Below are positions 55,861-64,000 of a stretch of DNA of 64,000 bases, one piece after another. The first letter of the stretch is position 1. Each line of letters starts with the position of its first letter. The stretch spans positions 124,001-188,000 of the forward strand of contig NC_005042.1 of NCBI RefSeq assembly GCF_000007925.1, read 5' to 3'. The stretch comes from Prochlorococcus marinus subsp. marinus str. CCMP1375 (lineage in GTDB: Bacteria; Cyanobacteriota; Cyanobacteriia; PCC-6307; Cyanobiaceae). The notes beneath the pieces were generated by a model. That model was not told the DNA's origin and did not search any database. It saw only the letters and a program-made list of their open reading frames with translations. A program made the position numbers and the translations under genes.

Positions 55861-56187
55861 TTACCACTTCAATAAATTAAAACTTTCCATATCGACTGTT
55901 GTTCTATTTCTATATAGTGAAAGTAAAATAGCAAGGCCTACAGCTGCTTCTGCAGCTGCTACAGTAATTACAAAAACTGTAAACACTTGACCACGGATTA
56001 GATTCCCATCTATATACGATGAAAATGCCATTAGATTTATATTTACAGCATTCAACATCAGTTCTATGCTCATCAAAACTCTAACAGCATTCCTGCTATT
56101 AATTAGACCCCAAACACCAATGCAAAAAAGCATAGATGCAATTAATAAGTAAGCTTCTAAAGGAATAGGAACTGTATTTGGATTCAT
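55861..56187 (-). CDS. ndhE: NAD(P)H-quinone oxidoreductase subunit 4L
   Basis: The 108-residue protein has three membrane helices and the NuoK family motif [19 protein letters not shown], with a conserved glutamate in the second helix and another in [12 protein letters not shown]. It follows ndhG by 32 bp on the minus strand, completing ndhA-I-G-E, an order common in cyanobacteria and chloroplasts. nadK follows directly. Confidence 0.95.
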   Translation of the reverse strand: MNPNTVPIPLEAYLLIASMLFCIGVWGLINSRNAVRVLMSIELMLNAVNINLMAFSSYIDGNLIRGQVFTVFVITVAAAEAAVGLAILLSLYRNRTTVDMESFNLLKW

Positions 56188-56219
56188 AAATAATAATCAA
56201 TTTTGAAAAAATTCATTGA

Positions 56220-56822
56220 TCACTCAGTTGATTGATCAATAAGAATAGCCTTGCTTTTGTTGTCTATAATATTGCCTGCTCTTTCACCAAGCTTCTCCTC
56301 TTCTGTAAGAAATACATCTCTTCTAGCTAATACTATTGCACCTATCATTGCCATTAACAAAAGTACAGAGGCTAATTCGAAAGGTAGTAGATAATCAGTA
56401 AATAAATGCTCGCCAATACGTTCTGTCGCTTCCTCTCCTATAGCTTGGGGACCTGGTGTTGCCCACTTTGTAGTTAAATTTACTCTAAACAAAAGAGCAA
56501 GAAGGCCAGCACAAACACATCCAGAGAAAAATCTTCTTATTTGCAATCCTGCTATAGGCTTTAGCTCTTCTCGCTTATTGACTAACATTATTGCGAAAAG
56601 AATGAGCACATTTACAGCACCTACATAAACCAATACTTGTGCTGCTGCAACAAAGCTTGCATTTAATAGAAGGTATAAACCTGCAACTGACATAAATACG
56701 CCACCAAGTAAAAAAGCTGAATACACAATATTCTCTATTAATACAACTCCTAGGCTTCCACTAATAATTACACTTGCAAGAATAAGAAAGCATATTTGCT
56801 CTGTACTATTCGCTATATTCAT
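56220..56822 (-). CDS. ndhG: NAD(P)H-quinone oxidoreductase subunit 6
   Basis: The 200-residue protein has five membrane helices and matches NuoJ/Ndh[26 protein letters not shown], then [23 protein letters not shown] in the translation (core [19 protein letters not shown]). The last helix includes [14 protein letters not shown]. Its ATG overlaps the ndhI stop by 4 bp. Confidence 0.95.
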   Translation of the reverse strand: MNIANSTEQICFLILASVIISGSLGVVLIENIVYSAFLLGGVFMSVAGLYLLLNASFVAAAQVLVYVGAVNVLILFAIMLVNKREELKPIAGLQIRRFFSGCVCAGLLALLFRVNLTTKWATPGPQAIGEEATERIGEHLFTDYLLPFELASVLLLMAMIGAIVLARRDVFLTEEEKLGERAGNIIDNKSKAILIDQSTE

Positions 56823-57478
56823 TTTGAATCTTTCTCTACTTTTAAAGAGTTAATATTAATATCTAAGTTATTATCTTCGCTTTTATTTGATTCTTTATTT
56901 TTCATCCAATCCATTATTTCGATTGGTAACTTACCTGCTCGTGAGCTATCTTTTGGCAATTCGTGTGGGTCCATAACTCCTTCTGGGAGATATCCAAGCT
57001 CTCTTAACGGCATTACTGATGGATCTGAAGTAACACTTGTTGGAAGTCTCCCTAAAGCTACATTGTCAAAATTAAGACTATGCCTATCAAATGCAGCGAG
57101 TTCATATTCTTCTGTCATAGATAGACAATTAGTTGGGCAATACTCCACACAATTTCCACAAAAAATACATACCCCAAAATCAATAGAGTAATTGCGAAGC
57201 TCTTTCTTTTTTGTTTCTTTATTCATTACCCAATCAACTACAGGAAGATTAATTGGGCACACTCTTACGCATACTTCGCAGGCTATGCATTTGTCGAATT
57301 CATAATGAATCCTTCCTCTATATCTTTCTGAAGGAATTAATTTTTCATATGGATATTGGACAGTTATAGGTCTTCTACGCATATGGTCAAAAGTTACTGC
57401 TAAGCCTTGTAATAGGTATTTGCCTGCACTTACTGCATCTTTACTGTAGTCAGCTATTTTTTGAAAAAAGGTACCCAT
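56819..57478 (-). CDS. ndhI: NAD(P)H-quinone oxidoreductase subunit I
   Basis: The 219-residue protein carries two 4Fe-4S sites: C64, C67, C70 with C114, and C104, C107, C110 with C74 ([12 protein letters not shown] and [12 protein letters not shown]). It conducts electrons to the quinone site of complex I in the peripheral arm. The C-terminal 50 residues are a charged tail that may be specific to this group. ndhG starts within its last four bases. A 122-bp gap separates it from ndhA. Confidence 0.95.
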   Translation of the reverse strand: MGTFFQKIADYSKDAVSAGKYLLQGLAVTFDHMRRRPITVQYPYEKLIPSERYRGRIHYEFDKCIACEVCVRVCPINLPVVDWVMNKETKKKELRNYSIDFGVCIFCGNCVEYCPTNCLSMTEEYELAAFDRHSLNFDNVALGRLPTSVTSDPSVMPLRELGYLPEGVMDPHELPKDSSRAGKLPIEIMDWMKNKESNKSEDNNLDININSLKVEKDSK

Positions 57479-57601
57479 TGGTGTGTTATCTAATTACTTG
57501 GTAAACCTAATGGTCAAATCTTACAGGGGTTTTGAGAGAAATAAGCGCCTTTATTTTTAAAAATGTAAATTGTCTTCAATTGCTAATTCCTTAAATTGAT
57601 C

Positions 57602-58756
57602 TTATCCACCAAAGGCAAAAGGGAAGACTAGTTTTAATGCAGCTGTAAATAGCAAATTGACTAGTGAAATTGGCAATAAGAATTTCCAGCCTAGATCTAG
57701 TAATTGATCAATTCGCACTCTAGGAGTTGTCCATCTAAGTAATATTGCTAAGAAAACTAAAAGATATGTCTTAAATACTGTCATTACTATTCCTAATGAA
57801 GCAGTAATGATTTGAATGACAGGCGAATTGATTGATTGATGCAGAGTATTAGCTATTAATTCAACTGGTATGGGAAAACCCCAACCTCCTAAATAAAGAA
57901 CTGAGACTAATAATGATGATAAAACTAGGTTAATGTAGCTTCCTAAATAAAATAACGCGAATTTCATACCTGCATATTCAGTTTGATATCCAGCTACTAA
58001 TTCTTCTTCTGCTTCAGGAAGATCAAAAGGCAATCTTTCGCATTCTGCTAGAGCACATATCCAAAAAATTAAAAAGCCTACTGGTTGTCTCCATATATTC
58101 CAGCTCAAGAAACCAAGAGTATTTTGTTGATTAACAATGTCAATAGTGCTTAGCGAGTTACTCATCATCACGATTGCTAGAACTGCTAAAGCAAGTGGGA
58201 TTTCATAACTTATTGATTGTGCTGCAGCTCTTAATCCGCCTAGAAGTGAATACTTGTTATTTGATGCATATCCACTCATCAATAGTCCAATAGGCTGAAT
58301 ACTACTTAATGCAATCCATAAAAAAATTCCTATGCCGACATTACTAATAAGTAAGTTTTGGCCAAAAGGAATAATTAACCAAGAAAGTATTACTGGAATT
58401 AAGACTAAAACTGGCCCAAGAGTGAAGAGCAGGTTATCAGCCTTGTCAGGAATAATGTCTTCCTTGACCAATAATTTCAAGCCATCCGCCATTGGTTGAA
58501 GAATGCCTAAAGCTCCTGCATACTCTGGCCCAATTCTTTGTTGAGCTGCCGCTGAGATTTTTCTTTCGAGCCATACGGTTACAAGTACCCCTATTAACGC
58601 CGCAGTTAACACTAAAAGCATTGGTAATGGCAACCAAAGCAAATGAGAAATGGTTGAAGATAAGCCCATATCTTGCAGAAGATGGTTGAAACTCACTTCA
58701 AGATCCAAGCCTGTATTCACTTCAGCAACTAAAACTGTTTTAAGAGTAGTGAACAT
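57602..58756 (-). CDS. ndhA: NAD(P)H-quinone oxidoreductase subunit 1
   Basis: The 384-residue protein has eight or so membrane helices and forms the quinone chamber with the peripheral arm. Conserved motifs: [57 protein letters not shown]-like [19 protein letters not shown], and [20 protein letters not shown] in the loop. It is the first ndh gene of this operon, following gltA by 33 bp. Confidence 0.95.
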   Translation of the reverse strand: MFTTLKTVLVAEVNTGLDLEVSFNHLLQDMGLSSTISHLLWLPLPMLLVLTAALIGVLVTVWLERKISAAAQQRIGPEYAGALGILQPMADGLKLLVKEDIIPDKADNLLFTLGPVLVLIPVILSWLIIPFGQNLLISNVGIGIFLWIALSSIQPIGLLMSGYASNNKYSLLGGLRAAAQSISYEIPLALAVLAIVMMSNSLSTIDIVNQQNTLGFLSWNIWRQPVGFLIFWICALAECERLPFDLPEAEEELVAGYQTEYAGMKFALFYLGSYINLVLSSLLVSVLYLGGWGFPIPVELIANTLHQSINSPVIQIITASLGIVMTVFKTYLLVFLAILLRWTTPRVRIDQLLDLGWKFLLPISLVNLLFTAALKLVFPFAFGG

Positions 58757-58789
58757 TGAGGTTAATTAGGTAATTTTAATTTACTCGTA

Positions 58790-59968
58790 TTAGTTTTTAT
58801 TCCGTTCTTCTAATGCGCACCAAGCTCTGGTTTTCTTGCCAGTGTAAATTTGTGTTGGTCTGAAAATACGATTAGCACTTAGTTGTTCACGCCAATGGGC
58901 TAGCCAGCCAGCCACGCGCGAAATGGCAAAAATTGGAGTAAATAAATCTCTTGGGATTCCTAACTTTCGATATACCAGACCTGAGTAAAAGTCAACATTT
59001 GGATATATACCTCTTGGCCCTAGTAATGGAGAGGCTTCTTCTTCCACTGATCTAGCTACGTCATACATTTCATCTTTCCCAAATCTTGCAAATAGGTCTT
59101 CTGCAAATCCTTGCAAAAGTGTCGCTCTAGGATCTTTGACTTTATATTCCCTATGCCCAAAACCCATTATTTTGCTTTTCTGATCAATTGCTTGTTTTAA
59201 ATAATTCCTAGCATTTTCAGGTGCGCCAATCTCTTCAAGCATTGCAATTACATCCTCATTTGCACCACCATGCAAAGGCCCAGCAAGGGTGCCAACAGCT
59301 GAAGCAACAACTGCATAGGGGTCAGTCAAAGTGCTTGCTGTAACTCGGGCACTAAATGTACTTGCATTTAAACTGTGTTCTGCATGAAGTATTAAGCATC
59401 TATCGAATACTCTGGCTGCGAGGGGGTCAGGTTCCCTTTCAGTCAACATATAAAGAAAGTTCGCTGAATAAGGTAAATCGTCTCGAGGTTGTATGGGATC
59501 TTGTCCTTTTCTGATCAGCTGAAAAGCTGCAACCATTGTTGGGATTTTTGCAATTAGCCTTACTACTGCATCGTAAATATATTGAGGGTTGTCAATGGCT
59601 CTTCTTGAATAAAATAGGCCTAGCGATGCAGCGCTTGATTGCAGGGCATCCATAGGATGGCCAGTCGCAGGGAAGCACTTCATCATGTCTCGAACTCTGA
59701 AGCTCAGTCTGCGATGCATTTGTATTGCATCTTCGAATTCCCTTAGTTGCTTTGAGCTTGGGAGATCTCCCCAGATGAGAAGATAAGTGGTTTCTAAAAA
59801 GCTGCTTTTAGCCGCTAACTCCGCAATTGAATAACCCCTATATTTCAGCTCTCCTTTAAGGCCATTAATGTCACAGATAGCTGATTGTGTAACGGGTACA
59901 CCTTCGAGACCAGGCTTTAAAACCATGTTGCAGGGATCATTTTGATTGTCTATAGCCTTTTGCTCCAA
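58790..59968 (-). CDS. gltA: Citrate synthase
   Basis: GltA condenses oxaloacetate with acetyl-CoA. The catalytic residues are H233 (GPLHGGANEDV), H272 (GFGHREYKVKDPRA) and D326 (YPNVDFYSGLVYRKLG). The length of 392 agrees with the Gram-positive/archaeal-type dimer. The frame opens with TTG at 59968; an ATG 14 codons later (59926, MVLKPGLEGVP) corresponds to the start of many homologues. The order gltA-ndhA-ndhI-ndhG-ndhE, all on one strand with small gaps, links a TCA enzyme with NDH-1. Confidence 0.95.
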   Translation of the reverse strand: MEQKAIDNQNDPCNMVLKPGLEGVPVTQSAICDINGLKGELKYRGYSIAELAAKSSFLETTYLLIWGDLPSSKQLREFEDAIQMHRRLSFRVRDMMKCFPATGHPMDALQSSAASLGLFYSRRAIDNPQYIYDAVVRLIAKIPTMVAAFQLIRKGQDPIQPRDDLPYSANFLYMLTEREPDPLAARVFDRCLILHAEHSLNASTFSARVTASTLTDPYAVVASAVGTLAGPLHGGANEDVIAMLEEIGAPENARNYLKQAIDQKSKIMGFGHREYKVKDPRATLLQGFAEDLFARFGKDEMYDVARSVEEEASPLLGPRGIYPNVDFYSGLVYRKLGIPRDLFTPIFAISRVAGWLAHWREQLSANRIFRPTQIYTGKKTRAWCALEERNKN

Positions 59969-60042
59969 CTCGTGCTATTCATAAACATAACCGCAAAAGC
60001 AGTTCATTAATTCTGCGCATAATTTAAGTCAAGAACAATCTC

Positions 60043-61653
60043 CTAATCAATAGACAGCATTCCACGAACCTTTAATATTGAGTCTTCTGCTTCTTCTTCC
60101 CCAAGGGCTAAATTTAATCTGTTTATATTTGGGAGTGATGATTTGCTTGCAACTGTTTTTAGCAGTTGCCAAGGTTTCCAATGGTTCAATATTTTTTGAG
60201 AGGACCTTTGTCCAAGAGATAATTGTTGTTTGACAGTTATAAAATTATTGAATTCTGAGTTTTTTAATATATTACTTCTTTCTACTATTGATTTGGAATT
60301 ATTTTCTTTGTCAAGCGAAGACAATGTATTAGTCCATAATAGTTTATTGGAATCTTTAGATAAAATTATCCCTATTTTAGGAGATAAAATATAACCATCT
60401 CCCCTTTTAATTGTCTCTAGCTTATTCCAGACTGTAATGTCTTTATCTTTGATATTAAGTGTTGATTTAACAAAATTTTGACTGATAAGAATTTGATCAA
60501 CTATTGGAATTAGAGAAAAGTCTAGTGATTTTATTAACCATCCACTTTCTTTGTTAATTAAGACTAATTGCCCTTTACTTAATTCGATTAAGTTTGTAGC
60601 TATAGGAGATTCTAGATTAATAAGATATTGTCGTAATGCTTTTCCAATCAATAGAGAGTAAATATCAGAACTATTGTCATTTAAGATCTGTTGAGTATTA
60701 TTTATTATTGCAATATCATTAGAATTATAGATCTCTTCTCCGAATAAATTTATTTCATTTTTATTCACAATCTCTTTTGATTCTAATTGTTCTTTGAATT
60801 TAAACTTGCTATCTATGTAAATATTTTTTCCTTTAGGAATAATTGAAGCTACAAACCCATTTAAATCTACTTTTTGAGCAATATTTTGAGGAACTTCTAA
60901 GAATGATTCCAATGCATCAGGTGATGCTATTATTAAAGCAATACCATTTTTAAGATTTTTTATTAGATCTTTTTTCTGATAATCACCTAGTTGGTTTTTA
61001 GTTGAATCTATAGACACATCTATTGCTTCTTGTAATATTTTCTTGTTAGAAGATATTAAAATTAAATTATTATTAAGCATAGCCATTGAGAGTTTTCTTC
61101 CTTCTATTTCTGATCCTGCAGCTTTCTCGTATAGAATTTCTTGACCTTGGTAAGACTCGTGCTCTATTTCAGCACCATTTATATTTTGATTTTCCCAATA
61201 TTCATTTAAGAAGTTACTTGATTCATTAATATTTATTCCTTCAAATATTAAAATCCAACCTTTATTGATTCTATTTTCTTTAGAGTTGAAAATAGAAAAG
61301 CTAAAATCATTACTGACCCACTCTGATAAATCTTTATTGAAGTCTAAGCCTATTAAAGCAAATAAACCATCTCTAATCTCAATGCCTTCTTTACGAGCTT
61401 GGCTTTTTGACTTTTTAGAGGCTTCTGCTTCTATGTAATCAGGTATTTTATTAGGATTAATATTGAAATGAATCGTTAGATATGCATTGCTTGGAATATA
61501 TTGTGCAGATTCTGGTAAATCTAATTCTTTTGTATCAAGAATTAATGACTCCTTTTGCTGAGTTTGATTTACTAATGTAACTGCAACTAAGCTTAGTATG
61601 GTTAGAGTTATAATTAGGCTGATAACGAAGGAACGTACCTTCATGTTTGTCAA
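60043..61653 (-). CDS. DUF3352 family membrane-anchored protein
   Basis: The protein has 536 residues. One N-terminal hydrophobic segment (about 8-28, SFVISLIITLTILSLVAVTL) serves as a signal anchor, and the rest should be exported to periplasm or lumen. It has the pattern of DUF3352: SAQYIPSNAYLTIHFNINP, DGLFALIGLDFNKDLSEWV, FSFSIFNSKE, and ends with SLPNINRLNLALGEEE. The function is unknown. It may begin at TTG 61653 or ATG 61644. The composition is rich in Asn, Lys and Ile. Confidence 0.85.
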   Translation of the reverse strand: MTNMKVRSFVISLIITLTILSLVAVTLVNQTQQKESLILDTKELDLPESAQYIPSNAYLTIHFNINPNKIPDYIEAEASKKSKSQARKEGIEIRDGLFALIGLDFNKDLSEWVSNDFSFSIFNSKENRINKGWILIFEGININESSNFLNEYWENQNINGAEIEHESYQGQEILYEKAAGSEIEGRKLSMAMLNNNLILISSNKKILQEAIDVSIDSTKNQLGDYQKKDLIKNLKNGIALIIASPDALESFLEVPQNIAQKVDLNGFVASIIPKGKNIYIDSKFKFKEQLESKEIVNKNEINLFGEEIYNSNDIAIINNTQQILNDNSSDIYSLLIGKALRQYLINLESPIATNLIELSKGQLVLINKESGWLIKSLDFSLIPIVDQILISQNFVKSTLNIKDKDITVWNKLETIKRGDGYILSPKIGIILSKDSNKLLWTNTLSSLDKENNSKSIVERSNILKNSEFNNFITVKQQLSLGQRSSQKILNHWKPWQLLKTVASKSSLPNINRLNLALGEEEAEDSILKVRGMLSID

Positions 61654-61718
61654 AGAATTTCTTGGATTACCTTCTTTATAAGCGTTTAAATCTGGTCTGG
61701 CTTATCTAAAATAACGAA

Positions 61719-62072
61719 ATGAATCACAAACTCCCTCAGACTATTTCACCTAAAGAGCTAAATCAATGGCTAAATGAGGACTCATTGAAGCCAATATTGA
61801 TTGATGTTAGGGAATTAGAGGAATTATCAATTGCTGCTTTTTCTGAGGAAGTCTTGCATTTGCCATTAAGTGAGTTTGTTTCATGGTCGCAGTCCTTTAC
61901 CAAGACTTTGTCATTGGATAAACCTATAGTGGCCATTTGTCATTCAGGGGTTCGAAGTTTGAACTTTGGTATTTGGTTGCTTGAACAGGATGGTCGATAT
62001 CAAGTTTGGAATTTGCAAGGAGGTATAGATTCTTGGAGCCTTGAAGTGGATAATTCAGTACCTAGGTATTGA
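61719..62072 (+). CDS. Rhodanese-like domain protein
   Basis: The 117-residue protein is a single rhodanese domain with the active cysteine C74 in CHSGVRS and the start ILIDVRELEEL. The active loop length fits sulfurtransferases; partner and substrate are unknown. Following segments FGIWLLEQDG and VWNLQGGIDSW are typical for GlpE-like small rhodaneses. It converges on trpB, 21 bp away. Confidence 0.93.
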   Translation: MNHKLPQTISPKELNQWLNEDSLKPILIDVRELEELSIAAFSEEVLHLPLSEFVSWSQSFTKTLSLDKPIVAICHSGVRSLNFGIWLLEQDGRYQVWNLQGGIDSWSLEVDNSVPRY

Positions 62073-62093
62073 TTTTCAAAAAGCAAACAAATG

Positions 62094-63344
62094 TCAATTT
62101 TTTGTCTTTAGTTTCTCTGCCACTGTATTTACATCTTTATCACCACGACCAGAGCAATTAATTACGATCTCTTTCCCCGATGAAAGTGTTGGGCAAAGCT
62201 TTTCTAAAAATGCAAGAGCATGCGCTGTCTCCAGGGCTGGAATAATTCCTTCTTTTTCGCTGAGCAATTGAAGAGCTGATAATGCTTCTTGGTCAGTTAC
62301 AGCGGCATATTCAGCTCGACCTATTTCTTTGAGATAACTATGCTCTGGTCCTACTCCTGGATAGTCAAGTCCTGCACTAATGGAATGTGCTTCTTGAACT
62401 TGTCCATTGGAGTCTTGGAGAAGCAAGCTCATTGCCCCATGTAAAACTCCTATTCGGCCTTCTGTAATAGTTGCTGCATGGCGCCCTGTATGAACACCAT
62501 CTCCTGCAGCTTCGACACCAATCATTCTTACTGATCGATCTTCTATAAAAGGGTGGAATAAGCCCATGGCATTTGATCCCCCTCCAACGCATGCTAGAAG
62601 GACATCAGGCGAACGCCCAAATGCTTCTAGACATTGCTTTTTAGCTTCTTCACCAATAACTGCATGGAAATCCCTTACAAGCATTGGGTAAGGATGCGGC
62701 CCAGCAACAGATCCGAGAATATAGTGAGTAGTCTCTACATTGGTAACCCAATCTCGAATAGCTTCACTTGTTGCATCTTTCAACGTTGCTGTCCCAGCCG
62801 TTACAGGTCGAACTTTTGCTCCAAGTAATTTCATTCGAAAAACATTTAATGATTGTCTTCTCATGTCTTCTTGTCCCATATAAATGATGCATTCCAGTCC
62901 AAACCGTGCGCATACAGTCGCTGTTGCTACTCCGTGCTGACCTGCTCCAGTTTCGGCAATTATTCGTTTTTTACCCATTCTTATCGCTAAAAGTGCTTGT
63001 CCTAGTGCGTTATTTATTTTGTGAGCTCCAGTGTGATTCAAATCCTCTCTTTTTAACCAAATCCTTGGACCTACTGTTCCCCTTTCATAATGCTTAGTCA
63101 GTCTTGTGGCTTCATATAAAGGCGTTTCTCTTCCAACATATGTTTTTAATAATTGCGTTAGCTCTTTTGTAAATGATTCGTCTTTCCATGCTGTTGCAGC
63201 TGCTTGTTCGAGTTCTGTTAAAGCTGGGATAAGAGTTTCGGGTACATATTGGCCCCCAAAACGACCAAATCGCCCATGAGCTGAGGGTCTTGCACTTAGC
63301 ACAAGATCAGGATCCTGAGAGTTGGATGGAATTGTGCCAGTCAC
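62094..63344 (-). CDS. trpB: Tryptophan synthase beta chain
   Basis: TrpB joins indole and serine to tryptophan with PLP. The PLP lysine is K109 in [14 protein letters not shown]; the substrate loop ETGAGQHG and the phosphate-binding [10 protein letters not shown] are present. The start FGGQYVPE is typical for TrpB1. Length 416 is usual. trpA is not adjacent, as is normal in cyanobacteria. It is divergent from the SUI1 gene. Confidence 0.96.
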   Translation of the reverse strand: MTGTIPSNSQDPDLVLSARPSAHGRFGRFGGQYVPETLIPALTELEQAAATAWKDESFTKELTQLLKTYVGRETPLYEATRLTKHYERGTVGPRIWLKREDLNHTGAHKINNALGQALLAIRMGKKRIIAETGAGQHGVATATVCARFGLECIIYMGQEDMRRQSLNVFRMKLLGAKVRPVTAGTATLKDATSEAIRDWVTNVETTHYILGSVAGPHPYPMLVRDFHAVIGEEAKKQCLEAFGRSPDVLLACVGGGSNAMGLFHPFIEDRSVRMIGVEAAGDGVHTGRHAATITEGRIGVLHGAMSLLLQDSNGQVQEAHSISAGLDYPGVGPEHSYLKEIGRAEYAAVTDQEALSALQLLSEKEGIIPALETAHALAFLEKLCPTLSSGKEIVINCSGRGDKDVNTVAEKLKTKN

Positions 63345-63390
63345 CTTATAAAGAGGGAAGATATTTAATAGATTAGAGACTTAGACGAAA

Positions 63391-63714
63391 ATGCCTAAAG
63401 GAAATTGGAGAGAATTTGCAGAATTTGCACAAAATAATAATTTTCTTGAGAATCCCAGTATTCAAAACAAAACTGATAGAACTGTTCGTGTGCAAAGAAC
63501 AAGAGGGGGGAAGGCGGGCAAGACAGTAACAGTTATCAAAGGACTCGACTTGACTGTTTCTGAGGCAAAAATGCTCTTGAAGCAACTTAAAACTATATGC
63601 GGAACTGGCGGTACTTTAAAAGAAGGAATTATGGAATTACAAGGGGATCAAGTCAAAACATCAATGGAGTTTTTAGCAAAAGAAGGTTTCTCTCCAAGGC
63701 AATCTGGGGGATGA
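63391..63714 (+). CDS. SUI1/YciH-type translation factor
   Basis: The 107-residue protein has the eIF1-like fold: VRVQRTRGGKAGKTVTVIKG, then AKMLLKQLKTICGTGGTLK in the middle and the end GDQVKTSMEFLAKEGFSPRQ. Bacterial YciH inhibits initiation under stress or checks initiation fidelity. The start ATG at 63391 overlaps no gene. It precedes cysC by 68 bp. Confidence 0.93.
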   Translation: MPKGNWREFAEFAQNNNFLENPSIQNKTDRTVRVQRTRGGKAGKTVTVIKGLDLTVSEAKMLLKQLKTICGTGGTLKEGIMELQGDQVKTSMEFLAKEGFSPRQSGG

Positions 63715-63782
63715 ATGGTTTAAATTGAAATCCACCTGCATGCAAAAATTGTGGTGAAATATTTAAAACCACTTAGAACGAA

Positions 63783-64000
63783 ATGACTGCACAAGCATCT
63801 AATATTGTCTGGCATAAAGCATCAGTTGATCGTGAATCGATTGAGAAAGAAAGAGGCCATAAGAGTGTAATTATTTGGTTTACAGGACTGTCAGGTTCAG
63901 GCAAAAGCACATTAGCCAATGCTCTAAATGTTGCTTTGTTCAAAAAAGGCTTAGCTACTTATGTACTTGATGGAGATAATATTCGTCATGGTTTGTGTAA
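63783..64000 (+). CDS. cysC: Adenylylsulfate kinase, cut by window end
   Basis: The first 72 codons are present. The protein starts [19 protein letters not shown], then [20 protein letters not shown] with P-loop GLSGSGKS at about 42-49, and the APS-kinase motif [13 protein letters not shown] at the end of the window. CysC makes PAPS from APS for sulfate assimilation. The rest lies to the right of the window. cysK at 20878 is the other sulfur assimilation gene here. Confidence 0.93.
   Translation, partial: MTAQASNIVWHKASVDRESIEKERGHKSVIIWFTGLSGSGKSTLANALNVALFKKGLATYVLDGDNIRHGLC

Noticed and set aside
63732-63772. CCAC/GTGG and GTGGT/ACCAC pairs upstream of cysC
   Set aside because: Stems of four to five pairs with long AT loops are too weak to propose a riboswitch or operator.

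Overview
The window is a compact, AT-rich piece of a cyanobacterial chromosome. Photosystem I assembly factor Ycf3, eight NDH-1 subunits, the poly-cis carotenoid genes, the paired regulators RpaA and RpaB, Ycf34 and a PedR-type regulator place it in the cyanobacteria. The very short intergenic gaps, low GC and protein sequences point to marine Prochlorococcus, probably a low-light strain. That placement is from recognition only; no search was run.

Layout. 1-6.4 kb: a radical SAM/PDZ protein cut by the window edge, a DUF3120 membrane protein, nadB, a VKOR-thioredoxin fusion, rimO and a 30-residue PetL-like gene. 6.4-11.6 kb: DUF4346 protein, a FemAB-like acyltransferase, a RibD-type reductase, a tandem-domain 6-pyruvoyl-tetrahydropterin synthase homologue, aroK, a CRR7-like protein and a GST. 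11.7-14.8 kb: DUF751-rbfA-nagZ-hemD. 14.8-22.9 kb: zeta-carotene desaturase, an IscA/HesB protein, an LpxB-related protein, ndhO, a J-domain protein, cysK and an orphan ABC ATPase. 22.97 kb: tRNA-Asn(GTT). 23.04-26.5 kb: a 0.5-kb gap rich in inverted repeats, then four minus-strand genes (SPFH-SHOCT, membrane protein, two-TM protein, zinc ribbon). This is the only stretch that looks accessory. 26.6-40 kb: rpaA, holB-tmk-metal ATPase, ycf3, radA, then rpaB-plsX-fabH-fabD-plsC, tsaB, ycf34 and a tRNA nucleotidyltransferase. 41-50.6 kb: RRM protein, crtB, crtP, ndhM, RbcR-type LysR, a Z-ISO homologue, ndhF and ndhD. 50.8-64 kb: scpA, sugar nucleotidyltransferase, metF, pedR, CYTH protein, nadK, ndhA-I-G-E, gltA, a DUF3352 protein, rhodanese, trpB, SUI1 and the start of cysC.

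How the genes work together. The window carries phytoene synthase, phytoene desaturase, a probable 15-cis-zeta-carotene isomerase and zeta-carotene desaturase, which is nearly the whole route from GGPP to prolycopene. NDH-1 is represented by NdhA, D, E, F, G, I, M and O plus a CRR7-like assembly factor, next to regulators of carbon and redox state (RbcR, PedR, RpaA, RpaB). A lipid block (plsX-fabH-fabD-plsC) lies directly downstream of rpaB.

Limits. Everything was read by eye. Family names rest on motifs and remembered homologues; no alignment, HMM or folding calculation was made. No rRNA, CRISPR array, transposase or integrase was seen. The best candidate for something undescribed is the four-gene SPFH block beside tRNA-Asn.
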